Shown: positions 45,371-56,775, counted from the stretch's first letter. The stretch: DNA of 64,000 nucleotides from Pleodorina starrii (GCA_030267565.1 BRXU01000010.1:2228501-2292500); one strand, 5' to 3'. A program made the numbers and translations. The notes: a model not told the origin generated them from the letters alone.

Positions 45371-45528
45371 ATGAGGGCTCACGGGACCGCGCCCAACTTC
45401 AAGCTCCTGACCGTAAACGTCAATGGGCTTGGGCGGGCGCGAACGTCCAGGCTGCTTTGCTACCAACAGCAGGTCGCAGGCAACCCGGATGTCACCTTCG
45501 TGCAGGAGGCGAAACTGGGCAGCAAAGC
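45371..45528 (+). pseudogene. LINE ORF2 start: N-terminus of AP-type endonuclease (EEP fold)
   Basis: ATG at 45371 overlaps the ORF1 stop in ATGA (45371-45374). The frame reads LLTVNVNGLGRARTSRLL, then PDVTFVQEAKL: the first strand with its Asn and the QE(A/T)KL catalytic-Glu motif of the endonuclease/exonuclease/phosphatase fold used by LINEs to nick target DNA. Truncated by the internal deletion after about 52 codons. Confidence 0.85.
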
Positions 45529-47075
45529 AGGTGGTTGTGGCTTGCCGGTCTTGCTCGGCTTAACCGTTGGGCTTCGTCTCAGCTCGCAGCTCAGCTGACA
45601 GGGCAGCCGGGGCAGTCGTGAGCGGGTTGTTGGGTGTCGGGGGTCTCGGTGTCTGCGGTTCTTAGGGTGCGAGGGGTCTTGAGGGTGGGGGGATTGTGGT
45701 GCGGGTTGCCTAGGGAGGGGGGTGCGGTGCGGGGCTTGCTGTAAGTGGGGCCTGAGGGGGTCTTGGGGGTCGGGGGGGCTTCGGAGCAGGGTTGGTGTGG
45801 TGCAGGCTGCCGTGGGAGGCAGGTGCGGTTCGGGTTCCGCTGTCTTGAGGGGACGTCCCATTTGTGGGGTCTGTGGGTGTTTTGTCGCTGGCGCGACCGT
45901 GCCCTGGTCTCTGACCCGGCGGTGCTGTCCCTGCGGCCTTTTGGAGGTTCTTGGGAGCCGGGGGGCCGGGGATGTGGGGTGCTCTCGGCGTGGAGGGGAC
46001 TGGGGAGGGAGGTGGGGCTCGGGGGTCGCGGTTTTTTTTTCGGCGAGGGACGTTACAAGGACCGGGAAAGCGAAGCCCAACGGGCAAGCCGAGCAAGACC
46101 GGCAAGCCATAACAACCTGGCAAGAAGCCCAAAAAACCACCGCAAGGAGCCGAGGAGAGAGAAAAAGCCAAGCAACGCCTAAACTCGCAGACAGGACAGG
46201 GACAGGGACGGGGGCAGCAAGAGGCCAGGAGCCACTGCTGCACGGGCGGCACACACGGCCACCCCTACCTCCAAGACACCGAGGAGGGAACTGAAACCAA
46301 CACCAGGGCCCAACACCAGGGCCAACCCCAGGGCCCAACACCAGGGCCCAACACCAGGGCCCAACACCAGGGCCGACACCACGGCCCAAAACCCGGGCCA
46401 AAACCACGGCCCAACACCCGGGCCAGCACCACGGACCAACAACAGGGCCAGTCACGCACCGGGGACAAACCCCAGGGCCGGGCAAAAGCCCCAACAGCGA
46501 CCTCAGAAACAACACAACCAAAACCTGCGCAACCTCAACAGCCAAGGGGCGAACCCTACACCCAGGGCGACAGCAACAGGAACGGCGAACAAAACCGGGC
46601 AACCGCCACAGAGAACCAGGGCGGACAAGCCCCCCCCGCCGGGGAGCACCAGAGGAAACAGGAAACCCACAGCACGCCCGAAGAGAACCCCGCACCACCG
46701 AAACCGCCTCCCAGAGCCACAAAAGCCGCAGGGACGGCGCCACACGAAGCGCACCGGAGACAAACAACAACCGATCCCACCCTGGGGGCGTCCCCGCAAG
46801 ACAGCAGGCCCCAAGACACACCTCCCTCCCAAGACACCCCGCACCGCAGGAACCGCACTCCCACGGCCCCCCGGCTCCCAAGAAACCCCCACGGGTGCAG
46901 CAGGGGCAGCACCGCCTGGCTGGAAGCCAGGGCACAAGCGCGCCGGCGACAAGACTCCCGCAGACCCCACCCTGGGGGCGTCCCCTCCAGACAGCGACCC
47001 CCGAACCGCACCTGCCTCCCACGGCAGCCTGCACCACACCAACCCTGCACCGAAGCCCCCCCCCCCGCCCGCCCC

Positions 47076-47448
47076 TTTTTTTAAATTCCGGAGGAACCCG
47101 GACTCGGGACATGGGACACACATGTTGTCTGGCGGCTCCACTGATGCTGCCACTTCTGCTGAGTAGCTAGCGTGCCGGGCTTCTGGGCGTCTCCAAGGGC
47201 CAGCTGGATGCTGATGACTGTATGAATGAATCTTGTAAACCTCCGGACAGGACAGGGACAGGGGTGGGCACCCTCCTTTCTCATCACACCCCGGGTAATG
47301 GTCACTGACTGGTTTCGATCCCGGGATCCCGGGGGGAATTGCAAGGTTTCCCTGTTGCCGGCCAAAGAACCATTGCCTCCTTCTGTGGGTGCAGGTAAGT
47401 TCCATATGTCCTGGATGGGACTTGAACCCAGGTCTGTCGGGCCGAAAG
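47076..47448 (-). mobile_element. SINE copy 2, near full length
   Basis: Minus orientation: 5' end at ~47448 (CTTTCGGCCCGACAGACC), a Pol III B-box-like GGGTTCAAGTCCC at ~47418-47430, the body CTTTGGCCGGCAACAGGGAA, CCCGGGATCCCGGGATCG and GTCCCTGTCCTGTCCGGAGG, then the 3' end GGTTCCTCCGGAATTT with A-tail at 47076. Flanked by GCCCC on both sides (weak, 5 bp). About 373 bases. The B-box indicates a tRNA-derived head. Confidence 0.8.
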
Positions 47449-47855
47449 CCCCAGTCCCTCCCCGAAACCCTCCCCAGGCCCCCTCGTGCAGCGCGCACCC
47501 CACTCCCAAGACCCCCCGTCCCCCCAAAACCCCCTCCAGGCCGTAGGGGCAGCACCGCCGGGTCGGAGACCATGGCACGAGAGCGCCAGCGACAAAACAC
47601 CCACAGACCCCACACAGGGGGCGACCCCTCAAGACAGCAGCCCCCGAACCGCACCTGCCTCCCACGGCAGCCTGCACCACACCAACCCTGCTCCGAAGCT
47701 CCCCCGACCCCCAAGACCCCCTCAGGCTCCACCCACAGCAAGCCCCGCACCGCACCCCCCTCCCTAGGCAACCCGCACCGCACTCCCCCCACCCTCGAGG
47801 CCCCTCGCACCCTAAGAACCTCAGACACCGAGACCCCCGACTCCCAACACCCCGC

Positions 47856-50245
47856 TCACGACGGCCCCGGCTGCCCTGTCAGCTGAGCTGCTGCCTGGCT
47901 GGGCTGGGTGCGGATGGCGGACCCGGTCGGGGAGACCTGCTGAGCTGCCTGGGCGCCCTCGGCGGACGCCTGTGGTGCTGGGACCGGGGCCACCAGGGAC
48001 AGATGAACCTTCAGACGCGGGCTGCTGCCAGCCACCCGCTGTACTGAGCAGAGGACGCCTGCATGCGCCCAGGAGGCTTCGAAGGCATCCAACCGGCCGG
48101 GCTTCAGCTGCGCGGTGATGTGGCCCCGGGGCAGCCCCGCCAGAGTGTCCTCGGAGAGCGCCGCCATGCTAAAATCTGCCCTCATGAGACGCTGCAGCTC
48201 CCCAATGATGCAGCCCACCACCGTGGCCGACGGATGGTCATCAGGCTCCGCCCGACGGTAGTGGCCCCAGACCGCCCACAGCCAAGTGGCTCGAAGGGCT
48301 GCCCACAGCAGCTGCAGCCCAGGGCTGGTGGGGTAGGCCGGCCACCCTCCCGGCCAGTCCCCCAGTAGCACAGCCGGCTGGCTGAAGGGCAAGTCCGCGG
48401 CCCCGGAGACTGCCGCCCACAGCTCTGCCAGCCAAACCCGAGCTGCGGTGTAAGCCCCGCACTCCAAGAAGACGTGGGTTAGGCTGGCGACATGCAGGCT
48501 GCCGTCCACCGAGCAGCTAGGAGCAGGGCAGTGGGCACGCTGCGGCTGACCTTTCGAGGCCAGGTACACCCCGCACGGGAGCCGTCCATGGTGCAGCCGC
48601 CAGGCTAGCGCCTTGGCCCGGTTGCTTGCGGGGCAGTCCCACAGCCGCTGCCAGGCCCGCCGGCGGTCGAGGGGAGACACGCCAGTCGGGCCATCAGCTG
48701 CCTGGTCTGCCTCCGGGGCCGGCCCGGCGGGTGCCGACGGTCCGGCGGCGGCACCGGGGTCCTGCTGGTGCGGTGCCACATGGCGGCTGCCAGGCTGGCT
48801 GACCGGGCTTGCAGCGGCCGAGGGCAGTGATGGGGGGGAGGATCGGGGTCACATCCAGCCGGGGCTGGGCGTGGGGTTCATGGCAAACCACCGGCTGCGG
48901 CTGGGCGCTTGCTGAGCCAGCCAGTGTTGGTGCCAGCGGGCCTCCTGTTGCTGTAGCTGGCTGTGCGGGTGCTCGGGCCACGCCGCGGGTATGAGGGGCC
49001 CCGTGTCTTGGTCCCGGCCCCAGCTGTGACCACGGGCGGTGAGGCGGTGGCGCACCTCACTCACTGTGTAGTGGATGAGGGGCAGCTCGCCGTGGCCGTG
49101 GCTGAGGGGGTAGCACTGGACCGAGTCCCAAAGCCCCAGCAGCTGGTATTCCACTGGCCATGAGGAGGCGCGTTGGGCCGGGGCCGCCTCGTTGTATCGC
49201 TGATGGTCCTCTAAGGTCCAGTGTCGGCGCGGCTTGCGGCCCGGCAGCACGCAGGCTGCAGGCCAGTCGGCGTCCCCTGCTGCTCCGGCCTGCTCGCTGT
49301 CTGGGGGCACCAAGCGGCCGTTGGGCAGGACGGTCCACAAGACTCCCGTAGGGCTGCTGACCCGGCTGCCATCGGGCTACAGGAGCCAGTCGGGCGCCGG
49401 CGGCAGTTCGGGGTCCAGGGGGTCGGCTGGCAGCAGTCTCCGCCAGTCGGTTGGGATGGCCCCAAGGACCGCCTGCATGAGGGGTTCGTGCTGGGTCATG
49501 GGCGACGCTGCACGGAGCTCGGCCAGGGTGCGGGGTCCCAGGTGGGCGGTCCCAGCCGGCGGGGTGAAGGGCTGGTCGGCGGCGGGGTCACGCAGGGCTG
49601 CATTGAAGAACAGGGGCTCATGCAGGATGGCACGCGCGTCCGTGGTCTCTGGGTAGGCCAGCCGGGTCGGGAGCGAGGAGTGGTAGGACTGCACCAGGCT
49701 GGCAATGAACGTAGGCAGGCTGGGGGGCGGGTCCGCCGTGCCATACACCCAGCCCCACCCAGTGGTCCCATCCGGCCTGTACTCGTCGAGCAGACCACGC
49801 ATGATCTGCTTCCATGGCTGCTGGCCGGGCTGAGCGAGCTGGGCGAGGGGCTTCGCATGCAGGGCGACCATGAAGGCATCGAGGTCGAGACGGCCGACAC
49901 CGCCACAGTCGTGATCCTGGCAGGCAATCTCCGGGCCAGGCTTCAGCAGGGCCCGTCCGTGGCACACCAGGGAGGCGTCTTCCTCCAGGAGCGACCAGGC
50001 CACAAAGCCGTCGATATGCTTGCGGAGAGCCGCCAGCTGGGGTGGGGTGGGGCGGATGATGGAGAGGTGGTATGCCAGGGTGTTTCCCAGCACCTGTTTG
50101 GCCACATGCACCCTGCCCACGAGGCTGAGGCCATGTCGCCGCCACACATGCCCGAGACGCTGGACCCGCTGAATTCTGCTGGTATAGCAGAGCCGCGCGG
50201 CCTCCGCCGGGTCCAGGGTGAGAGGGATTCCCAGGTGGCGTGGGG
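47856..50245 (-). pseudogene. LINE ORF2 post-RT region and C-terminus, two nonsense mutations
   Basis: Begins in the segment just after the RT (LTLDPAEAARLCYTSRIQ; HGLSLVGRVHVAKQVLG, a conserved post-RT stretch of LINEs), through a GWGWVYG block, and ends with the HCPAPSC/THVFLEC motif and the stop at 47856-47858. Compared with copy F, a TCG serine codon has become TAG at 49377-49379 and a CGG arginine codon has become TGA at 48849-48851. Both prove the copy is dead. The RT palm with its YxDD motif is upstream of the break and not present. Confidence 0.85.
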
Positions 50246-50293
50246 GTTCCTCACCGGGAGGGATTCCCAGGTGGCGTGGGGGTTCCTCACCCG
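50222..50293. repeat. 36-bp direct duplication at the broken end of ORF2
   Basis: Two exact tandem copies (50222-50257, 50258-50293) encoding a repeated 12-residue GEEPPRHLGIP unit on the minus strand, right at the junction with SINE copy 3. Confidence 0.85.
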
Positions 50294-50570
50294 GTAACTC
50301 GGGTTCAAGTCCCCTCACGGACACTTGGAACTTACCTGCCCCCCACAGAAGAAGGTAATGGTTCATTGGCCGGCAACAGGGAAACCTTGCAATTCCCCCC
50401 GGGATCCCGGGATCGAAACCAGTCAGTGATCATTACCCGGGGTGTGATGAGAAAGGAGGGTGCCCACCCCTGTCCTTGTCCTGTCCGGAGGTTTACAAGA
50501 CTCATCATACAGTCATCACCCATCCAGCTGGCCCTTGGAGACGCCCAGAAGCCCGGCACGCTAGCTACTG
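50294..50570 (+). mobile_element. SINE copy 3, truncated at both ends
   Basis: Starts at the B-box (GGGTTCAAGTCCC, 50299-50311), then the body words AAGGTAATGGTTCATTGGCC and CCCGGGATCCCGGGATCG, and stops at GCACGCTAGCTACT where LINE 5' UTR sequence begins. Most of the rest matches copy 2 in inverted orientation. Confidence 0.8.
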
Positions 50571-52350
50571 CAATGCCTCACCCAGCACCTGCGACTTCAA
50601 CAACAGGCTGCGCGCTTCACGCTTTCCTTTAGGAAATTTTGCTTCTTTTCGTTTGGTTGCTTCAGCGGCGCGACCTGCGGCAACGGCGGTTTTCTCTCTT
50701 GTCGCCGCAGCCGCCATCGGACCGGCGACTCCAGGACTCGGCGCTCCAATCAGGGCGCACAGCGCGCCTACTCTCTTTGTTCTTCTCCTTCTTCTTTTCG
50801 TGGAACTGGGCGTGCGGCTTGCGCGTCTTCTCGGAGTACGCCCTCGGCGCCCGCAGCAATCATCCTCGTGCTTCCAGCCTGACGCGGCGCCAGGCCGGGC
50901 GCTGCGAAAGCTTGCAGCTAAGCCTATTTTTGGCGACGTTTTCTCGGGCGTCTTGCGCGGTGGGCCTTCCGGTCGCTCGTGGTGGACGACATCGTGGAGC
51001 TGTGGTGCTGGACGACTTCCGTGGAGCCCGCGCTTGGAGCCTAGCGGCCTGTGGAGTTTCCTCTGACATCTTCAGGCCTGGCGGTCGGTTTCTGGCAGGG
51101 CCAGGGGCTGGTTTCTTCCGTGCGGGGTGCTGTTGGTGGGTGTCTTGGCTGCCCGGCGAGGGGCTGTCTTGCGGGGACGCCCCCAGGGTGGGGTCGGTTG
51201 TTGTTTGTCTCTGGTGCGCTTCGTGTGGGGCCGTCCCTGCGGCTTTTGTGGCTCTGGGAGGCGGTTTAGGTGGTGCGGGGTTCTCTTCGGGCGTGCTGTG
51301 GCTTTCCTGTTTCCTCTGGTGCTCCCCGGCGGGGAGGGGCTTGTCCGCCCTGGTTCGCTGTGGCGGTTGCCCGGTTTTGTTTGCCGTTCCTGTTGCTGTC
51401 GCCCTGGGTGTAGGGTTCGCCCCTTGGTTGTTGAGGTTGTGCAGGTTGTGGTTGTGTTGTCGCTGTGGTCGCTGTTGGGGCCTTTGCCCGGCCCAGGGGT
51501 TTGTCCTCGGTGACGGGCCCTGTTGTTGGTCAGGGTTTTTTTTCTGCGAGTGGTGCTGGCCCGGGTGTTGGGCCGTGGTTTTTGCCCTGGTGTTGGGCCG
51601 TGGTGTTGGCTCTGGTTTTGGGCCCTGGTGTTGGGCCCTGGTGTTGGGCTGTGGGGTTGGCCCTGGTGTTGGGCCGTGGTGTTGGCCCTGGTGTTGGGCC
51701 CTGGGGTTTGGCCCTGGTGTTGGGCCCTGGTGTTGGTTTCGGTTCCCTCCTCGGTGTCTTGGAGGAAGGGGCGGCCGTGTGTGCCGCCCGTGCAGCAGTG
51801 GCTCCTGGCCTCTTGCTGCCCCCGTCCCTGTCCCTGTCCTGTCTGCGAGTTTAGGCGTTGCTTGGCTTTTTCTCTCTCCTCGGCTCCTTGCGGTGGTTTC
51901 TTGGGCTTCTTGCCAGGTTGTTCGGCTTGCCCGTTGGGCTTCGCTTTCCCAGTCCTTGTAACGTCCCTCGCAGAAAAAAAAGGGGTTCTTCCTCTGCCTG
52001 CTTTGGGTGTCTTGTCCTCGGTGGGGTGAGGCTTGCTCTTGTTGCGTAGGTGGGTGCTGCTTCGCGCCTGGGGTGCCCTGTGGGTACAGGGGTGGGCTTC
52101 GGGGTGCAGGTGGGGGTGCTTTGCCTGTGCGGTGTGCCCTTGCTGCCCTGTCCAGCTCAGCTGCTCTGCAGCCCAGCCCAGACCGACCAGTCGGCCTCAG
52201 GCGCTCGAGGAGCTCCCGCAGCGCCAGGGTGCAGGCAGGGAGGAGTGCAAGTCCCCCGCCTGCTCTCCTGGGACGGGCCCCTAGCAGCAGAGTTGGGGGC
52301 TCTACAGCAGCAGCTTCAGCAGCAGCGGCCGCAGCAGCAACAGCAGCAGC
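50571..52350 (+). mobile_element. LINE copy J: 5' UTR and probable ORF1 start, split by insertion K
   Basis: Matches the 5' region of copy M (53829-54760) almost base for base: CACCTGCGACTTCAACAACA, then TTTGTTCTTCTCCTTCTTCT, and after the insertion GGGGTTCTTCCTCTGCCTGC through to a CAG-rich, Gln-coding tract at ~52300-52350. No start ATG is obvious in the long frame, so most of this is taken as 5' UTR. Confidence 0.8.
51164..51981 (+). mobile_element. LINE 3' UTR copy K inserted in copy J
   Basis: 818 bases, 5'-truncated in the UTR and ending CTCGCAG plus eight A. The uninterrupted site in copy M reads GGCGAGGGGTTCTTCC; here GGGG is present on both sides (51160-51163 and 51982-51985), consistent with a 4-bp target duplication. 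Confidence 0.9.
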
Positions 52351-52380
52351 AGCGCGTTTGTGGCTCTGGGAGGCGGTTTC

Positions 52381-53757
52381 GGTTCCTGCGAGGGACGTTA
52401 CAAGGACTGGGAAAGCGAAGCCCAACGGGCAAGCCGAGCAAGACCGGCAAGCCGCAACAGCCTGGCAAGAAGCCCAAAAAACCACCGCAAGGAGCCAAGG
52501 AGAGAGAAAAAGCCAAGCAACGCCTAAACTCGCAGACAGGACAGGGACAGGGACGGGGGCAGCAAGGGGCCAGGAGCCACTGCTGCACGGGCGGCACACA
52601 CGGCCACCCCTACCTCCAAGACACCGAGGAGGGAACTGAAACCAACACCAGGGCCCAACACCAGGGCCAAACCCCAGGGCCCAACACCAGGGCCAACACC
52701 ACGGCCCAACACCAGGGCCAACCCCACAGCCCAACACCAGGGCCCAACACCAGGGCCCAAAACCAGAGCCAACACCACGGCCCAACACCAGGGCCAAAAC
52801 CACGGCCCAACACCCGGGCCAGCACCACGGACCAACAACAGGGCCCGTCACCGGAGACAAGCCCCAGGGATGGGCAAAGGCCCCAACAGCGACCACAGCG
52901 ACAACACAACCACAACCTGCACAACCTCAACAGCCAAGGGGCGAACCCTACACCCTGGGCGACAGCAACAGGAACAACAAACAAAACCGGGCAACCGCCG
53001 CAGCAAACCAGGGCAAACGAGCCCCCCCCCACCGGGGAGCACCAGAGAAAACAGAAAACCCACAGCACGCCCGAAGAGAACCCCGCACCACCGAAACCGC
53101 CTCCCAGAGCCACAAAAGCCGCAGGGACGGTGCCACACAAGCGCACAGGAGACAAACAACAACCGACCCCACCCTGGGGGCGTCCCCGCAAGACAGCAGG
53201 CCCGAAGACACACCTCCCTCCCAAGACACCCCGCACCGCAGGAACCTCACTCCCACGTCCCCCCGGCTCCCAAGAACCCCCACGGGCACAGCAGGGGCAA
53301 CACTGCCTGGCTGGAAGCCAGGGCACAAGCACGCTGGCGACAAGACTCCCGCAGACCCCACCCGGGGGGCGTCCCCTCCAGACAGCGACCCCCGAACCGC
53401 ACCTGCCTCCCACGGCAGCCTGCACCGCACCAACCCTGCACCGAAGCCCCCCCGCCCCTCCCCAGACCCCCTCCTAAACCCTCCCCAGTCCCCCCCGCGC
53501 CGCGCGCACCCCACTCCCAAGACCCCCCGTCCCCCAAAAACCCCCTCCAGGCCGCAGGGAGAGCACCGCCGGGTCGGAGACCAGAGCACGAGAGCGCCTG
53601 CGACAAGACACCCACAGACCCCACACAGGGGGCGACCCCTCAAGCCAGCAGCCCCCGAACCGCACCTGCCTCCCGCGGCAGCCTGCACCACACCAACCCT
53701 GCTCCGAAGCTCCCCCGACCCCCAAGACCCCCTCAGGCCCCACCCACAGCAGGGGGT
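52381..53757 (-). mobile_element. LINE 3' UTR copy L
   Basis: About 1.37 kb of UTR with the 3' end at the left (CTTGTAACGTCCCTCGCAGG on the minus strand). No poly(T) remains; instead it joins ~28 bases of plus-strand UTR (GTGGCTCTGGGAGGCGGTTT) at 52351-52380, a short inverted join. The right end meets the 5' end of copy M. Confidence 0.8.
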
Positions 53758-54719
53758 GGGGCCTGAGGGGGTCTTATAGCTTATAGCTTACGCTACTTCA
53801 ACACCTCGTCGACATTTTGTTTGCTGGCAATGCCTCACTCAGCACCTGCGACTTCAACAACAGGCTGCGCGCTTCACGCTTTCCTTTAGGACTTTTTGCT
53901 TCTTTTCGTTTGGTTGCTTCAGCGGCGCGACCTGCGGCACCGGCGGTTTTCTCTCTTGTCGCCGCAGCCGCCATCGGATCGGCGACTCCAGGACTCGGCG
54001 CTCCCATCAGGGCACACAGCGCGCCTACTCTCTTTGTTCTTCTCCTTCTTCTTTTTGTGGAACTGGGCGTGCGGCTTGCGCGTCTGCTCGGAGTGCGCCC
54101 TCGGCGACCGCAGCAATCATCCTCGTGCTTCCAGCCTGACGCGGCGCCAGGCCGGGCGCTGCGAAAGCTTGCAGCTAAGCCTATTTTTGGCGACGTTTTC
54201 TCGGGCGTCTTGCGCGGTGGGCCTTCCGGTCGCTCGTGGTGGACGACATCGTGGAACTGTGGTGCTGGACGACTTCCGTGGAGCCCGCGCTTGGAGCCTA
54301 GCGGCCTGTGGAGTTTCCTCTGTCATCTTCAGGCCTGGCGGTCGGTTTCTGGCAGGGCCAGGGGTTGGTTTCTTCCGTGCGGGGTGCTGTTGGTGGGTGT
54401 CTTGGCTGCCCGGCGAGGGGTTCTTCCTCTGCCTGCTTCGGGTGGCTTGTCCTCGGTGGGGTGAGGCTTGCTCTTGTTGTGTAGGTGGGTGCTGCTTCGC
54501 GCCTGGGGTGCCCTGTGGGTGCAGGGGTGGGCTTCGGGGTGCAGGTGGGGTGCTTTGCCTGTGCGGTGTGCCCTTGCTGCCCTGTCCAGCTCAGCTGCTC
54601 TGCAGCCCAGAACAGACCAACCAGTCGGCCTCAGGCGCTCGTGGAGCTCCCGCAGAGCCAGGGCGCAGGCAGGGAGGAGTGCAAGTCCCCCGCCTGCTCT
54701 CCTGGGACGGGCCCCTAGC

Positions 54720-54759
54720 AGCAGAGTTGGGGGCTCTACAGCAGCAGCTTCAGCAGCTT

Positions 54760-54791
<32 letters not shown>

Positions 54792-55840
54792 GCAGCAACA
54801 TCAGCAACAGCAGCTTGGTTTTTTCTCTCTCCTCGGCTCCTTGCGGTGGTTTCTTGGGCTTCTTGCCAGGTTGTTCGGCTTGCCCGTTGGGCTTCGCTTT
54901 CCCAGTCCTTGTAACGTCCCTCGCAGAAAAAAAAGTATCAGCATCAGCACGCCGCAGCAGCAGCAACAGCCAGTTCAGCATCAGCAACAGCATCAGCAAC
55001 AGCCCGCCCTCATGTTTGGCCCACGGCCTAGCAGACTGCCGGTGGCAGCTTTGCATGATGCCCCCCAGGGTCCCCCACGCTGTGCGGCCTTCACCGGTCA
55101 GCTCCCCCGGTCCGCTCGGTATGCGGCCGCCCTCACGGCAAGCCTGCCAGCTTCAGTCCGGGCTCGCAAGCAGGCCCCGGGGGGCGCCACCACCTCATGG
55201 GAGATCGCCCCCGCCCAGCAGCTGCCAGCCTGGCGTGCTGAGGTCCAGCGGGAGCTTCCAGGGACTGCCCTGTCCTCTGAGCTGCACACTGGCGACCGCC
55301 GGGTGGCCCCCAAGCTGCTGTTAGGGGCCGCCGCCCCCCGGGAGGCGGCCGATGAAGCGGTGTGGGAAGCATGGTGCAATGCAGCCGTCCAGGCCGCCAT
55401 GAACGCCAGCCCAGGCACTTTCGTCAGCATCAACCTCCTCGGCCAAGGGCGCCTCCGGGGGGTGGTGCTGAACCCAGCACCCGGCCTGCAAGCAGAGAAC
55501 GCAGCGGGGGCCTTCGACGGTCCTCGTTACCGGTCGATTTCCAGGGGACGACCATCGAGGTCGCGGTGCAGCCGTACTACAACCTGGCACGACCGCACAG
55601 CCACAAGCTCCTCATCAAAGGGCTCCCCGGCACTTATGCCCTCGAAGGGGTCACTGGGGCCTTGCTTAGCTGCGGAGGCCTGGCAGCTACCCCCTCCCAA
55701 GGGCGGGGCCTGGTTGTGGGGGAAGTCCTGGGCGACGGCATGACCCGCTCCGGTACACCAGGCGCCCTGCCTGATGCATCCCACCTGGTCGTCTTCGTGG
55801 CCGCTCCGCCGTCGGACCCCCACCTCCTCTCCCTCCCTCG
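54720..55840 (+). pseudogene. LINE ORF1, N-terminal half, with insertion and frameshift
   Basis: Begins with a long CAG/CAA tract (poly-Gln with His), split by insertion N. Then a folded-looking region: PALMFGPRPSRLPVAALHD, TTSWEIAPAQQLPAWRAEV, AVWEAWCNAAVQAAMNASPG, FVSINLLGQGRLRGVVLN. A frame slip near 55530-55545 moves the continuation (TIEVAVQPYYNLARPHSH, KLLIKGLPGTYALEGV) into another frame. This half complements the C-terminal half at 43603-45374. Confidence 0.7.
54814..54934 (+). mobile_element. LINE 3' end fragment N inserted in the Gln tract of ORF1
   Basis: About 120 bases (GCTTGG...TTTTTTCTCTCTCC to CTCGCAG plus eight A), the same extreme 5' truncation class as 42224-42338. No clear target duplication in the CAG-repeat context. 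Confidence 0.85.
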
Positions 55841-55847
55841 GTCGTTC

Positions 55848-56775
55848 TTTTTTTTCCTGCGAGGGACGTTACAAGGACTGGGAAAGCGAAGCCCAACGGG
55901 CAAGCCGAGCAAGCCAAGCAACGCCTAAACTCACAGACAGGACAGGGACAGGGACGGGGGCAGCAAGAGGCCAGGAGCCACTGCTGCACGGGCGGCACAC
56001 ACGGCCGCCCCTTCCTCCAAGACACCGAGGAGGGAACCGAAACCAACACCAGGGCCCAACACCAGGGCCAAACCCCAGGGCCCAGCACCAGGGCCAACAC
56101 CACGGCCCAACACCAGGGCCCAACCCCACAGCCCAACACCAGGGCCCAACACCAGGGCCCAAAACCAGAGCCAACACCACGGCCCAACACCAGGGCAAAA
56201 ACCACGGCCCAACACCCGGGCCAGCACCACGGACCAACAACAGGGCCCGTCACCGAGGACAAACCCCCGGGCCGGGCAAAGGCCCCAACAGCGACCACAG
56301 CGACAACACAACCACAACCTGCACAACCTCAACAACCAAGGGGCGAACCCTACACCCAGGGCGACAGCAACAGGAACGGCAAACAAAACCGGGCAACCGC
56401 CACAGCGAACCAGGGCGGACAAGCCCCTCCCCGCCGGGGAGCACCAGAGGAAACAGGAAAGCCACAGCACGCCCGAAGAGAACCCCGCACCACCTAAACC
56501 GCCTCCCAGAGCCACAAAAGCTGCAGGGACGGCGCCACACGAAGCGCACCAGAGACAAACAACAACCGACCCCACCCTGGGGGCGTCCCCGCAAGACAGC
56601 AGGCCCCAAGACACACCTCCCTCCCAAGACACCCCGCACCACAGGAACCGCACTCCCGCGGCCCCCCGGCTCCTAAGAACCCCCACGGGCGCAGCAGGGG
56701 CAGCACCGCCTGGCTGGAAGCCAGGGCACAAGCGCGCCGGCGACAAGACTCCCGCAGACCCCACCCTGGGGGCGT
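55848..56775 (-). mobile_element. LINE 3' UTR copy O, with a ~90-base internal deletion
   Basis: Poly(T)8 at 55848-55855 is the 3' end. Near 55915 the sequence jumps from AAGCCGAGCAAG directly to CCAAGCAACGCCTAAACTC, deleting the CT-rich block present in other copies. Runs to ~56775 where a SINE head begins. Confidence 0.85.

Larger units (their letters stand above)
43603..45374 (+). pseudogene. LINE ORF1, C-terminal part, interrupted by a SINE
   Basis: Pro/Ala/Gly-rich ORF1 protein fragment (probable RNA-binding partner of ORF2). Two halves, 43603-44623 and 45013-45374, would be continuous in frame without the SINE and one copy of the target duplication (ALHQLD then LAPPAPLG). A folded-looking block follows the linker (FMDYFTACPHPACSSVAFQA; LRQLFIRHHPRLESPE; later LLRENHSWLSPRCPHVLPEV). 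No ATG precedes it, so the N-terminal half is missing; that half is seen at ~54,700-55,840. Confidence 0.75.
43598..46031 (+). mobile_element. LINE copy G: ORF1, start of ORF2, internal deletion, partial 3' UTR
   Basis: The only copy preserving the ORF1/ORF2 junction. Most of ORF2 is deleted between ~45528 and ~45583 and replaced by ~45 bases of LINE 3'-end sequence. The ORF2 tail (LTGQPGQS and stop at 45619-45621) and ~400 bases of UTR follow until the 3' poly(T) of copy I at 46032. A SINE interrupts ORF1. Confidence 0.85.
46032..50293 (-). mobile_element. LINE copy I, the longest copy (~3.9 kb without the SINE)
   Basis: Poly(T)9 at 46032-46040 is the 3' end. The 3' UTR runs 46041-47855 with a SINE inserted at 47076-47448. 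ORF2 sequence continues from 47856 to ~50293. The left end was inserted into the UTR of copy G in inverted orientation. The 5' end breaks at an in-frame 36-bp duplication and then SINE copy 3. Confidence 0.9.
53775..55847 (+). mobile_element. LINE copy M: 5' UTR and N-terminal half of ORF1
   Basis: The left end (TAGCTTATAGCTTACGCTAC) extends ~50 bases further 5' than copy J and may be the true start of the element. The 5' UTR runs ~900 bases. A Gln-rich ORF1 start follows, broken by insertion N. The copy ends at the poly(T) of copy O. Confidence 0.8.

Noticed and set aside
50860..53477. Frames of 678 (minus) and 475 (plus) codons
   Set aside because: They run across junctions of separately inserted LINE pieces and their poly(A) tracts, so they are chimeric artefacts.
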